64,000 bases of DNA from Runella limosa DSM 17973 (lineage in GTDB: Bacteria > Bacteroidota > Bacteroidia > Cytophagales > Spirosomataceae): the NCBI RefSeq assembly GCF_000482465.1, contig NZ_AXVJ01000025.1, positions 124,001 through 188,000 of the forward strand. Direction: 5' to 3'. Positions 44,467 to 53,079 of the stretch are shown piece by piece. The notes under the pieces are model-generated. The model worked only from the letters and a program-made list of their open reading frames with translations. It was not told the origin of the DNA and ran no database searches. Within the stretch, counting starts at the first letter, position 1. Each line of letters starts with the position of its first letter. A program made the translations under genes and the position numbers.

Positions 44467-46701
44467 CTACAAATTAAACCAATACGTCAATTTCGCCTGA
44501 ATAGAACGGTTTCTTGACTCTCCGTTTGCTGTGTTATAATTGTCGATATAGACCAAGAAGAAATCAGACACGGGGGCAAAACGCCATTGAAAACGGGTGT
44601 TAACATTCATGTTCTCAAACTGACTGTTGTACTGCAAAAAAGTCGTCAAAAATACCTTTTTGGAGAAAGTCCAATCCAACCGTGGCCCAATTAGAAACAC
44701 ATTGTTTTCTCCGATTGGTAAATTGATTCGATTGTACGTAAAATTCATTGCTAACGCAATGTAAGGTTGATAACGGTAATTGATAGAACCCGCCAAGCTT
44801 ACAATCGTACCGTCGTAGTACTGACCAATCAGCGGTTGGGCAAACAACCACCATTTTTTACGCTGGTCAGAGAAGTAATTCAACGACGCATTGTAGTACG
44901 TATAACTTCCCCCCTGCTTCAACGACGGCAATTTTCCGTTGCTTCGTAAAGCATCAAAATCCGAAAATAGGTACGTGTAATTTTGGTTCAACGACAACAA
45001 CATCCGTGCAGAACTTTGGAACGACATCGACAAAAATGGCCCCGCAGTTCGGTCGGTGATACCTACGTTAGGCATCGAATATTGCTCCAACGCCACTCCG
45101 ACACTGTATCGATTGACCAAGCGCGTTCGGGGATAAAACGAAAATCCAAGTGTAGGATTGATACGCAAGAAGTCCTTGCGTGGTACAAAACCTACTTCAG
45201 CGTCGTAGCCTTTTCCGACCCAATCGTGCGCCCAACGAAAAGTGTATTTAAGGACGCTGTACATCAACGAAAATCCGTTGGCAAACGCATCTTTTTGTTT
45301 GGTTTCACTGAAAGATTGATGATAATACGCTTTTCCTTGCCAACGACTGTCTCTAGAAGTAAAATTATACTCCAACCCTCCTACGCGGTTGTAGGCCGTC
45401 AGCTTGGGACTCATTTCTGGGTGCAACGTTTGTTTATTGACAAAAATCGCGGCAATGTTTGAGCGGCTAAACACCTTCCGCTGCACCGACGCCACGGCAA
45501 AGTTTGCACCCGAAATCCCCTTAAATTCATCGTCGGCGGTTTGGGCATTCAGCAAACCTATGCGCCAGTTGTCATCCAGTTTTCCGCTCAAACGCGCGCC
45601 GTACACGATACGATTAGGCACGCCCAAGCCCGTGGTCGAATCTTTGGCAATCCCAATTTGACGTGAAAAAAATGGGCTCAAAATCTGATTTCCCGCTCCG
45701 CCCAAGTTGCCCTGCGGAGGCAAAAATGGGTTGATAACGTAGCTACCAAAACCCGAAAACAAATCGGAGTTTTCCAGAAAAAACTGACGCTGTTCGGGAA
45801 GGTTGATGTCAAAACGAGTCAGGTTAATTATCTGACGATCCGCTTCTACATTGGAAAAATCTGGGTTGACCGTCAAATCTAAATTCAGTCCAGAGGTGAC
45901 CGCGATTTTGGCGTCTCCCCCCACATTGAACCGAGTTCCGTTGTTGGGATTATTTCGATTGACAAAATCCTGCGAATTGCCCGTAGCAATGTACGGAATG
46001 AGTGAAATATTCGCCCCCGTTTTTCGCAATGGTTTTTCAAACACAATTGGCATCGAATACCCCAAATTCATAATCAATTGATTTTGGGGTATTTGAATCA
46101 CCGTACTTTGTTCATTAATCTGAGTATCAAACCGATAACTTTTAAAGAGCCACTGGGTAGTTCCTTCTTTAAAACGCAAGGTTGTAAACGGAATAGCCAC
46201 CTCAGTGGTCCAATAGTTGTCGTAAATTTTCGACTCTGCCGTCCATTTATTATCCCAAAACTCGCTGAAGAACGTATTATCGGTTGCTCCGTTGTACAAC
46301 AATGCCTCCCGCATGACGCCCAAAGGATTGGTGCCAAACAGAAAGGCATTGGTACGGTCGTTGAAGGTATCAAAAATAAAACTCACGTTGTCATTGCTGC
46401 CTGCCCGATAATCCCGACGGTACGACAATACTACGTAGTTTTTATGTTGTGCATAGCATTTGGCACTGACATAGATGTTTTTATCGTCAAATGTCAATTT
46501 CACTTCGGTTTTGTAAACAGCCTTGAGCGTATCGGCAGGAAAATACTGCCAAAAGGTTCCAATCGTAGGAATGGCCGCCCACGTTTGTTCGTCAAGCACA
46601 CCGTCTATTTTTATTTTTTCATTGGTAAACTTGACTTGATAAGGCGGCGCGGTTTGGGCCAATGCAAAAAGGGGCAAGCACAACAATAGTAAAAGTCTCA
46701 T
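44467..46701 (-). CDS. DUF5916 outer-membrane protein with CBM9-like domain
   Basis: From ATG 46701 this is 744 residues; the upstream TTG frame adds four codons and is less likely. The signal peptide is MRLLLLLCLPLFALAQ. Residues about 20-210 form a CBM9-like domain with KIDGVLDEQTWAAIPTIG, KLTFDDKNIYVSAKCY, and FLFGTNPLGVMREALLYNG. The rest is a DUF5916 beta-barrel, starting near NLDLTVNPDFSNVEADR, with many amphipathic strands and a C-terminal KLTYWFNL. It is an outer-membrane protein of unknown substrate, possibly binding or importing a carbohydrate or peptide. Confidence 0.88.
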   Translation of the reverse strand: MRLLLLLCLPLFALAQTAPPYQVKFTNEKIKIDGVLDEQTWAAIPTIGTFWQYFPADTLKAVYKTEVKLTFDDKNIYVSAKCYAQHKNYVVLSYRRDYRAGSNDNVSFIFDTFNDRTNAFLFGTNPLGVMREALLYNGATDNTFFSEFWDNKWTAESKIYDNYWTTEVAIPFTTLRFKEGTTQWLFKSYRFDTQINEQSTVIQIPQNQLIMNLGYSMPIVFEKPLRKTGANISLIPYIATGNSQDFVNRNNPNNGTRFNVGGDAKIAVTSGLNLDLTVNPDFSNVEADRQIINLTRFDINLPEQRQFFLENSDLFSGFGSYVINPFLPPQGNLGGAGNQILSPFFSRQIGIAKDSTTGLGVPNRIVYGARLSGKLDDNWRIGLLNAQTADDEFKGISGANFAVASVQRKVFSRSNIAAIFVNKQTLHPEMSPKLTAYNRVGGLEYNFTSRDSRWQGKAYYHQSFSETKQKDAFANGFSLMYSVLKYTFRWAHDWVGKGYDAEVGFVPRKDFLRINPTLGFSFYPRTRLVNRYSVGVALEQYSMPNVGITDRTAGPFLSMSFQSSARMLLSLNQNYTYLFSDFDALRSNGKLPSLKQGGSYTYYNASLNYFSDQRKKWWLFAQPLIGQYYDGTIVSLAGSINYRYQPYIALAMNFTYNRINLPIGENNVFLIGPRLDWTFSKKVFLTTFLQYNSQFENMNVNTRFQWRFAPVSDFFLVYIDNYNTANGESRNRSIQAKLTYWFNL

Positions 46702-46758
46702 CTCAATACGCAAAACGGTTTAGGTCAACAGAAGGCACTTAACAAGCCACAAAACTAC

Positions 46759-47415
46759 TCATACTGAGCCAATAAACGGAGCTTTTTGCCAATATGTACG
46801 GTCACTGAGTTGAGCTATCAGAAAGCACGCCAAATCGGTTGCGCTAATTTTTTCACCCAGCATGTCTTCTGTACTTATTAAAACCTCTTTTCGACTATCT
46901 GTCAGCTCGATAAGTGGAAGCCGAACCAATGTCCACTGCACTTCACTGGCACTCAAAATTTCATATTCTCGTTGTTTATCGGCGGTAGAAAGCGGGAAAT
47001 TTGTTCTCATCCATTCGGTTGAGAACTGCGTTTTAGCACTTTTTTTGTCAAAAGGCGTATCGACGTTCAATCCTGTAGTCACAATATACCGTTCGATGTT
47101 GCACTCGTTCATCGCTCTAAGTATGTTTTGCGTAGATTGACTAAAGATTGTAGGTTCACTATTAGGGATACCTAAACCCAACGTACTTATCACCGCGTCA
47201 CAGCCTTGAATCAACCAACGCACGACTTCATAATCTCGGACATTGCCATCCAAAATTTCAACCGCAGGATGATTATAAAACAAAGGTAAGTCTCGTGAAG
47301 AAGCATCACGAACCAATAACTTCAAACGAAAGCCTCGTCGAAGCAGTTCTTGTAATAAATAAGCGCCTGATTTACCTGTGCCGCCTATCACGGCAATAAT
47401 TGGGGAAGAATTCAT
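46759..47415 (-). CDS. NAD(P)H-binding (NmrA/SDR-like) protein
   Basis: This 218-residue protein has the dinucleotide-binding motif IAVIGGTGKSGAYLLQELLR (residues 7-26) and the atypical-SDR pattern with LDGNVRDYEVVRWLIQGCDA and VISTLGLG (about 54-82). The later part (YIVTTGLNVDTPFDKKSA) lacks the YxxxK pair of classical SDR enzymes, so it may be a redox sensor or reductase of the NAD(P)-bind_10 group. It is preceded by a 118-nt leader RNA with extensive pairing, which makes it the best candidate in the window for RNA-level control. Confidence 0.8.
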   Translation of the reverse strand: MNSSPIIAVIGGTGKSGAYLLQELLRRGFRLKLLVRDASSRDLPLFYNHPAVEILDGNVRDYEVVRWLIQGCDAVISTLGLGIPNSEPTIFSQSTQNILRAMNECNIERYIVTTGLNVDTPFDKKSAKTQFSTEWMRTNFPLSTADKQREYEILSASEVQWTLVRLPLIELTDSRKEVLISTEDMLGEKISATDLACFLIAQLSDRTYWQKAPFIGSV

Positions 47416-47533
47416 AAAAGTCTTTGTAAAAATTGAAAAATAAGAAAACCATCAGTCGTTATTTCATCGACTGAGAAGGATGGTAATACTCAGAAGCCAC
47501 CCACGTTTCGCGTATTTTTACAAAGAGATTTTA
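47416..47533 (-). ncRNA. Candidate cis-regulatory leader RNA (riboswitch- or attenuator-like)
   Basis: The leader predicted from the promoter at 47540-47570 is bounded by a perfect 13-bp inverted repeat: TCTTTGTAAAAAT (47421-47433) and ATTTTTACAAAGA (47514-47526). Inside, one hairpin joins CAGTCG (47453-47458) with CGACTG (47468-47473) and is extended by ACCAT/ATGGT (47448-47452, 47480-47484), followed on the minus strand by a U-rich run. A competing stem joins CTGAG (47471-47475) with CTCAG (47489-47493). The closing stem ends 6 bp before the ATG, where it could block translation. It matches no riboswitch class that I recognise. Calling it regulatory is inference from structure and position. 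Confidence 0.45.
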
Positions 47534-47539
47534 ATGAGA

Positions 47540-47570
47540 CAAATGTACCTTTTTTACAAATACTTCCAAA
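47540..47570 (-). promoter_or_regulatory. Promoter of the leader RNA and NAD(P)-binding gene
   Basis: The minus strand has TTTG (47567-47570), 19 bp, TACATTTG (47540-47547), a perfect Bacteroidota promoter. It overlaps the last codons of the upstream gene and sets a leader of about 118 nt. Confidence 0.68.
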
Positions 47571-47889
47571 ATGCCCACGGTTTTCGAGTAGTGAGGTAAC
47601 TCAAATTTTGGTCATTGGCATAGGCTTCGCGCTCAAAACAAATGTTTCGGTAGGCTCGATAGCGGTGACGATAAACGATAAGGCGCACCAGATATTCCAA
47701 AAGATACCAAACATAAAAAAGTAACAAGCCCATCTCCGCCTGTTGCCGCAAGTGAATCCGCTCGTGGTTAATAAGCCACGCAGGAGGATTTTGTTTCTTA
47801 AAAAAGACCCACGGAAAAAAAGTCAGTCCACCTACCCAAAGGAAAGGGACATGCACCGAAATCATGGGTAAACGCGGTCGTTTTAGCAT
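47554..47889 (-). CDS. Small membrane protein with HExxH motif
   Basis: From ATG 47889 this is 111 residues; an in-frame GTG 27 codons upstream (47970) gives an unusual Lys/Phe-rich extension and is less likely. It has two hydrophobic segments (ISVHVPFLWVGGLTFFPWVF and LLLFYVWYLLEYLVRLIVY). Between them stands INHERIHLRQQAE, an HExxH motif, and after the second there is FEREAYAND, which recalls the ExxAxxD third-ligand region of M48/M56-type metallopeptidases. It could be a minimal membrane metallopeptidase or a remnant; the family is known to me only as a hypothetical Bacteroidota protein. Confidence 0.65.
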   Translation of the reverse strand: MLKRPRLPMISVHVPFLWVGGLTFFPWVFFKKQNPPAWLINHERIHLRQQAEMGLLLFYVWYLLEYLVRLIVYRHRYRAYRNICFEREAYANDQNLSYLTTRKPWAFWKYL

Positions 47890-48026
47890 GAAATTGTCAA
47901 AAATTTGATTTCTTTTAATGAAAAATCTAATTTTAGCACTCTTTGGCGAAAAGTTAGGAGTTTCTGGCACAAATCACAAAATCGTCGTTTCTCCCTTTGA
48001 CCAAACCATTAACCTTTACAAGCCCC

Positions 48027-49673
48027 ATGCGATTTACTGCCAACCTCCTCAATGTGTTTGATCACATTATTTCTTATGCCGAAATCGACGTTGAAGACAC
48101 CCGCATCGTCAACATTTCTATTCTTGGAGGAGAACGAGTAGGTGCTCCCTACGTACTACCTGGTTTTATTGATGCCCACGTACATATCGAAAGTTCGATG
48201 CTGACACCCGCCCAATTTGCCCGACTGGCCGTGGTACACGGCACAGTGGGAACAGTTTCTGACCCGCACGAAATTGGGAATGTACTGGGCGTAAAAGGCG
48301 TCGAATACATGATTGAAGACAGCCGACGAGTACCGTTTAAGTTTTGCTTTGGTGCGCCGTCGTGCGTACCTGCGACCACTTTCGAAACCGCAGGCGCCAC
48401 CATCTCCGTCAAAGAAGTTCGGCAATTGTTGGCATTAAAGGAGATTGGTTATTTGGCCGAAATGATGAATTTTCCTGGGGTGCTTAACGAAGACCCTGAT
48501 GTAATGATGAAGATTCAGTGGGCCAATGCCTTCAACAAACCCATCGACGGCCACGCGCCTGGGCTTCGGGGAGAAGCTGCCAAAAAATATATTGAAACGG
48601 GCATCACCACCGACCACGAATGTTTTACGTACGAAGAAGCATTTGAAAAAATCCAACTAGGACTCGAATACGTCTTGATTCGAGAAGGAAGTGCGGCCAA
48701 AAACTTTGAAGCGCTTATTCCACTGATGGCTCAGTATGCTTCCCGACTCATGTTTTGTTCGGACGACAAACATCCTGATAACCTGGTCGATGGTCACATC
48801 AACCAACTGGTGAAGCGCGCTTTGGCCAAAGGCTACAAGCTTTTCGATGTCTTACGAGCTGCTTGTGTCAATCCTGTGTTGCATTATCGCCTGCCAGTGG
48901 GGCTACTGCGCGAAGGCGATTCGGCAGACTTTATCATGGTGGATAATCTGAACGATTTTACCATTCTTGAAACATACATCAACGGCCAAAAAGTAGCCGA
49001 CCGTGGCACGTCTCTCTTGCCTGATTTGCGCAGTCCAATCGTCAATCAGTTTGATTGTCAGCCTTGCCAAGCATCCGACTTAGCCATTCCAGCTCCTAGT
49101 ACTTTTCTTTCTTTGAAAGTCATTGAAGCCCTAGACGGGCAGTTAATCACGAATCTTCTTGAAATGCCCGCCCGCGTCGAAGCGGGGTGCATTGTTTCGG
49201 ATACCGAGCGCGATATTCTCAAAATCGCGGTCATAAATCGGTATCAGCCTGCCCCTGTTGCCATTGGTTTTATCAAAAATTTTGGCCTTACGCAAGGCGC
49301 ATTGGCTTCGTCGGTAGCGCACGATTCACACAACATTATTGCAGTAGGTTGTGATGATGAAAGCCTTGCCAAAGCCATCAATTTGGTGATTGAAGCCCGA
49401 GGCGGCGTCAGTGCCGTAGATGGTGAAGGGAGTGAGCATATTTTATCGCTGCCAATCGCAGGTTTAATGTCGGATAAAGACGGCTACGACGTCGCAAATC
49501 AATATACAGCGCTCGATTCTTTTGTTAAGCAAACGTTAAATTCAACGCTTGCGTCCCCTTTTATGACCTTATCGTTTATGGGGCTACTTGTAATTCCTTC
49601 TCTGAAAATGAGCGATTTAGGATTATTTGATGGGAGTACATTTCAATTCACCAAATTATATTCTGAAAATTAA
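48027..49673 (+). CDS. ade: Adenine deaminase
   Basis: From ATG 48027 this is 548 residues; a TTG ten codons upstream (47997) is in frame. Amidohydrolase-fold features are VLPGFIDAHVHIESSM with the HxH metal motif (about 52-67), VSDPHEIGN, the catalytic-type GVLNEDPD, DGHAPGL, TTDHECFT and MFCSDDKHPD. The C-terminal domain contains VAHDSHNIIAVGCDD, typical of Ade. It deaminates adenine to hypoxanthine in purine salvage, using Mn or Fe. The gene is divergent from the HExxH membrane protein. Confidence 0.93.
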   Translation: MRFTANLLNVFDHIISYAEIDVEDTRIVNISILGGERVGAPYVLPGFIDAHVHIESSMLTPAQFARLAVVHGTVGTVSDPHEIGNVLGVKGVEYMIEDSRRVPFKFCFGAPSCVPATTFETAGATISVKEVRQLLALKEIGYLAEMMNFPGVLNEDPDVMMKIQWANAFNKPIDGHAPGLRGEAAKKYIETGITTDHECFTYEEAFEKIQLGLEYVLIREGSAAKNFEALIPLMAQYASRLMFCSDDKHPDNLVDGHINQLVKRALAKGYKLFDVLRAACVNPVLHYRLPVGLLREGDSADFIMVDNLNDFTILETYINGQKVADRGTSLLPDLRSPIVNQFDCQPCQASDLAIPAPSTFLSLKVIEALDGQLITNLLEMPARVEAGCIVSDTERDILKIAVINRYQPAPVAIGFIKNFGLTQGALASSVAHDSHNIIAVGCDDESLAKAINLVIEARGGVSAVDGEGSEHILSLPIAGLMSDKDGYDVANQYTALDSFVKQTLNSTLASPFMTLSFMGLLVIPSLKMSDLGLFDGSTFQFTKLYSEN

Positions 49674-49695
49674 ATGTAAAAAAAACACTTTTTAT

Positions 49696-49727
49696 TTTGC
49701 AACTTAATATAAAGAAAATTACATTTG
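49696..49727 (+). promoter_or_regulatory. Promoter of the sigma factor gene
   Basis: TTTG (49696-49699), 20 bp, TACATTTG (49720-49727): a perfect match. Transcription would start near 49734, past the TTG at 49725, which rules that codon out and fixes the start at ATG 49767. Confidence 0.72.
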
Positions 49728-49766
49728 GGCTGTGATTGTTTCAAAACCCCAAACCCCTCCACCCAA

Positions 49767-50348
49767 ATGCCCCGGTTTCATCTAACTACTCAGGAAGAGG
49801 TAACTCTTTGGAATCAGTTTCGTCAAGACGACGAGGCAGCGTTTGCAAAACTTTATCAATGTTACGTTCAGCTTTTGTACAACTATTGTACGCAATTTAG
49901 TGTCGATAAAGCTTTGATTAAAGATTGTATTCACGATTTGTTTGTAGAACTTTGGCAACACCGTCACACGCTTGGTGACACCACATCGGTTCGTTATTAT
50001 TTGATGGCTTCGATCAAACGTAAATTGGTTCGCCATCTCAATGCCCAACAAAAAAATACGAGTAGCGAAGAAATTCCTTTGGAGTACCACCACCTTTACA
50101 CTGCTTCGGCGGAGTCGTACGTAATCGCTCAAGAAGAGTATTTACAGACCAACCGCAACCTCAACGAAGCCATGGAGCGCCTCCCACGCCGTCAGCGCGA
50201 GGCCATTTTCTTGAAGTTTTATGTCAATATGACCAACGAAGAAATTTCGAACTTCATGAAAATTAACATCCAATCTGTATATAATTTGGTTTTTGGTGCT
50301 TTGACAAGCATGAAGAAGCAATTATCGGCCGAGCACGTAATTGTTTAA
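49767..50348 (+). CDS. ECF-type sigma-70 family RNA polymerase sigma factor
   Basis: From ATG 49767 this is 193 residues. Region 2 lies at about 20-85 (LWNQFRQDDEAAFAKLYQCY, then IKDCIHDLFVELWQHRHTLG) and region 4 at about 125-180 (LNEAMERLPRRQREAIFLKF, then MTNEEISNFMKINIQSVYNL with a helix-turn-helix). No anti-sigma factor gene is adjacent, unlike the FecI/FecR pairs common in this phylum. It could be controlled transcriptionally or by a distant partner. It is a single-gene unit with a strong terminator. Confidence 0.9.
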   Translation: MPRFHLTTQEEVTLWNQFRQDDEAAFAKLYQCYVQLLYNYCTQFSVDKALIKDCIHDLFVELWQHRHTLGDTTSVRYYLMASIKRKLVRHLNAQQKNTSSEEIPLEYHHLYTASAESYVIAQEEYLQTNRNLNEAMERLPRRQREAIFLKFYVNMTNEEISNFMKINIQSVYNLVFGALTSMKKQLSAEHVIV

Positions 50349-50382
50349 AAATATATTACTATTCCGACACCTTAATCTTGTG

Positions 50383-50411
50383 CCCGCAACTGAGTTGCGG
50401 GCTTTTTTTAT
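50383..50411 (+). terminator. Terminator of the sigma factor gene
   Basis: Stem GCCCGCAAC/GTTGCGGGC with loop TGA (50383-50403) followed by a run of seven T. Confidence 0.93.
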
Positions 50412-50414
50412 CTA

Positions 50415-50933
50415 TTAAAATTCAAAAGTATCCCACACAAATCGACAAGCCTTTACGGTGCTTCCTCCTGGCATTATTTCAGTAAGCGTCGCTTGGTTTG
50501 TTCCTCCTACTTTTTCGTAAAAAATGCGGGCGGGATGGTTATCTTCCAGTACTTTGAGGTAAAGCTTGGGTTGCTGGTAAGCTTCTAAACTCCACTCATA
50601 GACTTTCCGCATCAACTTCCTTCCAACTCCTCTCCCTTTCAACTCAGGCGCTGCGTGTAGGTTATCAATGAATGTACCGAAAGGGTCCGTTGAGCTACCA
50701 TAAGCGCACACAAATCCCATGGCATTGCCTTGGTCATCGACACACAAAATAATGCGTTGGTTTTCGGCGGGTTGTTCAATTCGTTCGGTCCAGACCTTGA
50801 TGCGGTCGGCCGTTACATGATTGTCGAGATAATCGTCCGACAACATACCTCGGTACGTTGTTTTCCAACTCGCCGCGTGAAGGTGAGCAATCGTCTCAAT
50901 ATCGTTGGTAGTAGCAATGCGAAAAAGCGCCAT
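50415..50933 (-). CDS. GNAT-family N-acetyltransferase
   Basis: From ATG 50933 this is 172 residues. A TAnnTTTG element at 50956-50963 (minus) lies just upstream, so longer in-frame starts are excluded. GNAT motifs are FRIATTNDIETIAHLHAASW at the N-terminus, then GFVCAYGSS, and the acetyl-CoA pyrophosphate loop LKGRGVGRKLMRKVYEW (about 107-123), followed by YLKVLEDNHPARIFYEKVG. The substrate is unknown. It is divergent from rarA. Confidence 0.88.
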   Translation of the reverse strand: MALFRIATTNDIETIAHLHAASWKTTYRGMLSDDYLDNHVTADRIKVWTERIEQPAENQRIILCVDDQGNAMGFVCAYGSSTDPFGTFIDNLHAAPELKGRGVGRKLMRKVYEWSLEAYQQPKLYLKVLEDNHPARIFYEKVGGTNQATLTEIMPGGSTVKACRFVWDTFEF

Positions 50934-50955
50934 AAAATGTAGAATGTTATAGTTC

Positions 50956-50963
50956 CAAAGATA
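50956..50963 (-). promoter_or_regulatory. Putative -7 element of the GNAT gene
   Basis: The minus strand reads TATCTTTG, exact TAnnTTTG, 22 bp before the ATG at 50933. No clear -33 box. Confidence 0.45.
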
Positions 50964-51027
50964 CGTCCTAGAAAGTATTTTGGGAATAGTAAAAAAGGAA
51001 AACTGCGCGAAAAGGCACAAAGGTTTG

Positions 51028-51035
51028 TATTTTTG
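51028..51035 (+). promoter_or_regulatory. Putative -7 element of rarA
   Basis: TATTTTTG matches TAnnTTTG 20 bp before the rarA ATG, which would give a very short leader. No clear -33 box. Confidence 0.4.
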
Positions 51036-51055
51036 CCCCACTAATAACAGCAACC

Positions 51056-52318
51056 ATGCCAGCACCCCTCCCCGAACGTATGCGCCCGCGCACCCTTGAC
51101 GATTTCATCGGTCAACCTCGACTTCTAGGTCGCAATGGCGCACTCAAGCGAGCCCTTGAAAACAACCTCATTCCGTCCATGATTTTATGGGGCCCTCCAG
51201 GGGTCGGCAAAACAACTTTGGCGCTCCTGATTGCCGAAACCACCAAACGGGTTTTTCACTCGTTAAGTGCGATTAGTTCAGGCGTAAAAGAGCTGCGTGA
51301 GGTATTGGCAAGACCATCGGGTTTGTTTCCTCCTATTGTATTTATTGATGAAATTCACCGCTACAACAAGAGTCAGCAAGACGCTTTACTGGGGGCGGTA
51401 GAAAAAGGCCAAATTACGCTCATTGGTGCTACCACCGAAAACCCGTCGTTTGAAATCAATTCTGCCTTGTTATCGCGTTGTCAGGTGTATATTTTAGAAG
51501 GGCTAGGTCAAGATGAACTCATCAAAATGCTGCACCAAGCTGCCGAAAAAGACGAAATTTTAAAAACCAAAAGCATTCAATTTGATTCCTACGACGCCTT
51601 GCTTCGTTTGTCGGGAGGAGACGGCCGTAAGTTGCTTAATTTGCTGGAATTAGTGGTCAATGCGCATTTCCACGAAAACCCAATCGTGATTAACGATGAT
51701 ACTGTGACGGAGGTGGCGCAGCAAAATTTGGCACGATACGACAAGTCAGGCGAACAACATTACGATATTATTTCAGCTTTTATTAAATCTATGCGCGGCA
51801 GCGATCCCAACGCGGCGCTGTATTGGATGGCCCGCATGATTCACGCAGGCGAAGATCCCGTGTTTATTGCCCGACGGATGTTGATTTTGGCATCGGAAGA
51901 CATCGGCAATGCCAACCCCACGGCCATGATTATGGCCAACGCCTGCGTAGATGCCGTCAAAGCGATTGGCTTCCCCGAATCACGCATTATTTTATCCCAA
52001 GTGGTGGTATATTTGGCGACCTCGCCCAAAAGTAACGCTAGTTATGTGGCCATTAACGAAGCCTTGGAATTGGCCGAAAAAACGGCGCATTTACCCGTTC
52101 CATTGCACCTGCGCAATGCGCCTACCAAGTTGATGAAAGAAATTGGCTACGGCAAAAACTACAAATACGCGCACAATTACGAAGGCAATTTTACGCCTTT
52201 GGATTTTTTACCTGATGAATTGAAGGGAACAAAACTCTACGAACCTGGCCAAAATGCCCGCGAAAACGAAATCAGAAAAAGCCTGCAAAAATGGTGGGGA
52301 GATTGGTACGGTTATTAA
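51056..52318 (+). CDS. rarA: Replication-associated recombination protein A (RarA/MgsA)
   Basis: This 420-residue AAA+ ATPase has Walker A GPPGVGKT (46-53), Walker B VFIDEIHR (95-102), sensor 1 GATTENPSFE and the SRC arginine-finger region ALLSRCQVYIL. The C-terminal MgsA_C part has MRGSDPNAALYWMARMIHAG and LIYPPR-like segments followed by the usual DFLPDEL and the tail. RarA acts at stalled replication forks in the cytosol. The stop overlaps the convergent crotonase gene by 4 bp. Confidence 0.95.
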   Translation: MPAPLPERMRPRTLDDFIGQPRLLGRNGALKRALENNLIPSMILWGPPGVGKTTLALLIAETTKRVFHSLSAISSGVKELREVLARPSGLFPPIVFIDEIHRYNKSQQDALLGAVEKGQITLIGATTENPSFEINSALLSRCQVYILEGLGQDELIKMLHQAAEKDEILKTKSIQFDSYDALLRLSGGDGRKLLNLLELVVNAHFHENPIVINDDTVTEVAQQNLARYDKSGEQHYDIISAFIKSMRGSDPNAALYWMARMIHAGEDPVFIARRMLILASEDIGNANPTAMIMANACVDAVKAIGFPESRIILSQVVVYLATSPKSNASYVAINEALELAEKTAHLPVPLHLRNAPTKLMKEIGYGKNYKYAHNYEGNFTPLDFLPDELKGTKLYEPGQNARENEIRKSLQKWWGDWYGY

Positions 52319-53070
52319 ACCTTAAATTTGGCAATGGCTGCGCGCGTTTGTTCCGACAACACAAGTCGCCCACTCATGGCTGCGCGTTCGTAAAGCAACG
52401 TGCTCCAGTGCTCAGTTCCTTCCCAAAACACTTTTTTAAGCTGTCGAAGCGCATCGGGATTATAACTTGCCAGCTGATGGGCTAAGGTAGCTACGGCATC
52501 GTCTAATGCTTCGATGGATTCGTACACCTCGGCGTACAGCCCTTTTTCTTTGGCCCAAATTGCGGAATAAAAGGTAGGGGCATTGAGGGTCATTTGTGAA
52601 AATGCCGCTACTCCGATTTTTCGTTCGATGGCTGGCCCAATGACAAAAGGTCCAATGCCAATCAGCAATTCGCTCAAACGTACGGCGGCGTGTTGGGTTG
52701 CCAAACAATAGTCAGTGGCAGCGGCAAGCCCTACGCCTCCGCCCACGGCTTTGCCTTGCACGCACCCAATCACGACGGCGGAGCTTTGCCGACAGGCATT
52801 TATAACATTGGCAAAACCCGAAAAAAAAGTCAACCCTTGTTCTTCGGTTTCGATAGAAGCTAGTTCTTCAAAACTTGCTCCCGCACAAAAGGTACGTTCT
52901 CCCCCGCTTTTTAGCACAATCACTTTGGTTCGCTCCTCTTCTCCCACTTCCGAAATAGTAGCGGCCAAACGTTGCAGAAGTGCACTGGGCATTGAGTTTT
53001 GGGCAGGATGAAAAAACGTAATGGTGGCAATTCCTTCAGCGGAATGTTCGGCGGTAACGTAGGCTTCCAT
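52315..53070 (-). CDS. Enoyl-CoA hydratase/isomerase family protein
   Basis: This 251-residue protein has crotonase motifs: VIVLKSGGERTFCAGASFEE (about 50-69, oxyanion hole 1), VIGCVQGKAVGGGVGLAAA (about 98-116, oxyanion hole 2) and RLSELLIGIGPFVIGPAI (about 130-147), where the Glu of SELLIGI occupies a position used for catalysis in hydratases. The exact reaction (hydratase, isomerase or methylglutaconyl-type) cannot be fixed. The gene lies between rarA and the DUF5723 gene; its start is 9 bp from the DUF5723 stop, so the two are likely co-transcribed. Confidence 0.9.
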   Translation of the reverse strand: MEAYVTAEHSAEGIATITFFHPAQNSMPSALLQRLAATISEVGEEERTKVIVLKSGGERTFCAGASFEELASIETEEQGLTFFSGFANVINACRQSSAVVIGCVQGKAVGGGVGLAAATDYCLATQHAAVRLSELLIGIGPFVIGPAIERKIGVAAFSQMTLNAPTFYSAIWAKEKGLYAEVYESIEALDDAVATLAHQLASYNPDALRQLKKVFWEGTEHWSTLLYERAAMSGRLVLSEQTRAAIAKFKV

Positions 53071-53079
53071 GTTATTAGA

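Noticed and set aside
46078-46689. Plus-strand frame of 203 codons antisense to the DUF5916 gene
   Set aside because: It is a shadow frame created by codon bias of the real gene; it has no recognisable motif or promoter.
47421-47526. Miniature transposable element bounded by 13-bp inverted repeats
   Set aside because: No target-site duplication is visible on either side, and the element fits exactly between a promoter and a start codon. It is not fully excluded.
47416-47533. TPP riboswitch in the leader RNA
   Set aside because: A CTGAG-like string is present, but the conserved second half of the thi box (GAACCTGAT and following) is missing.
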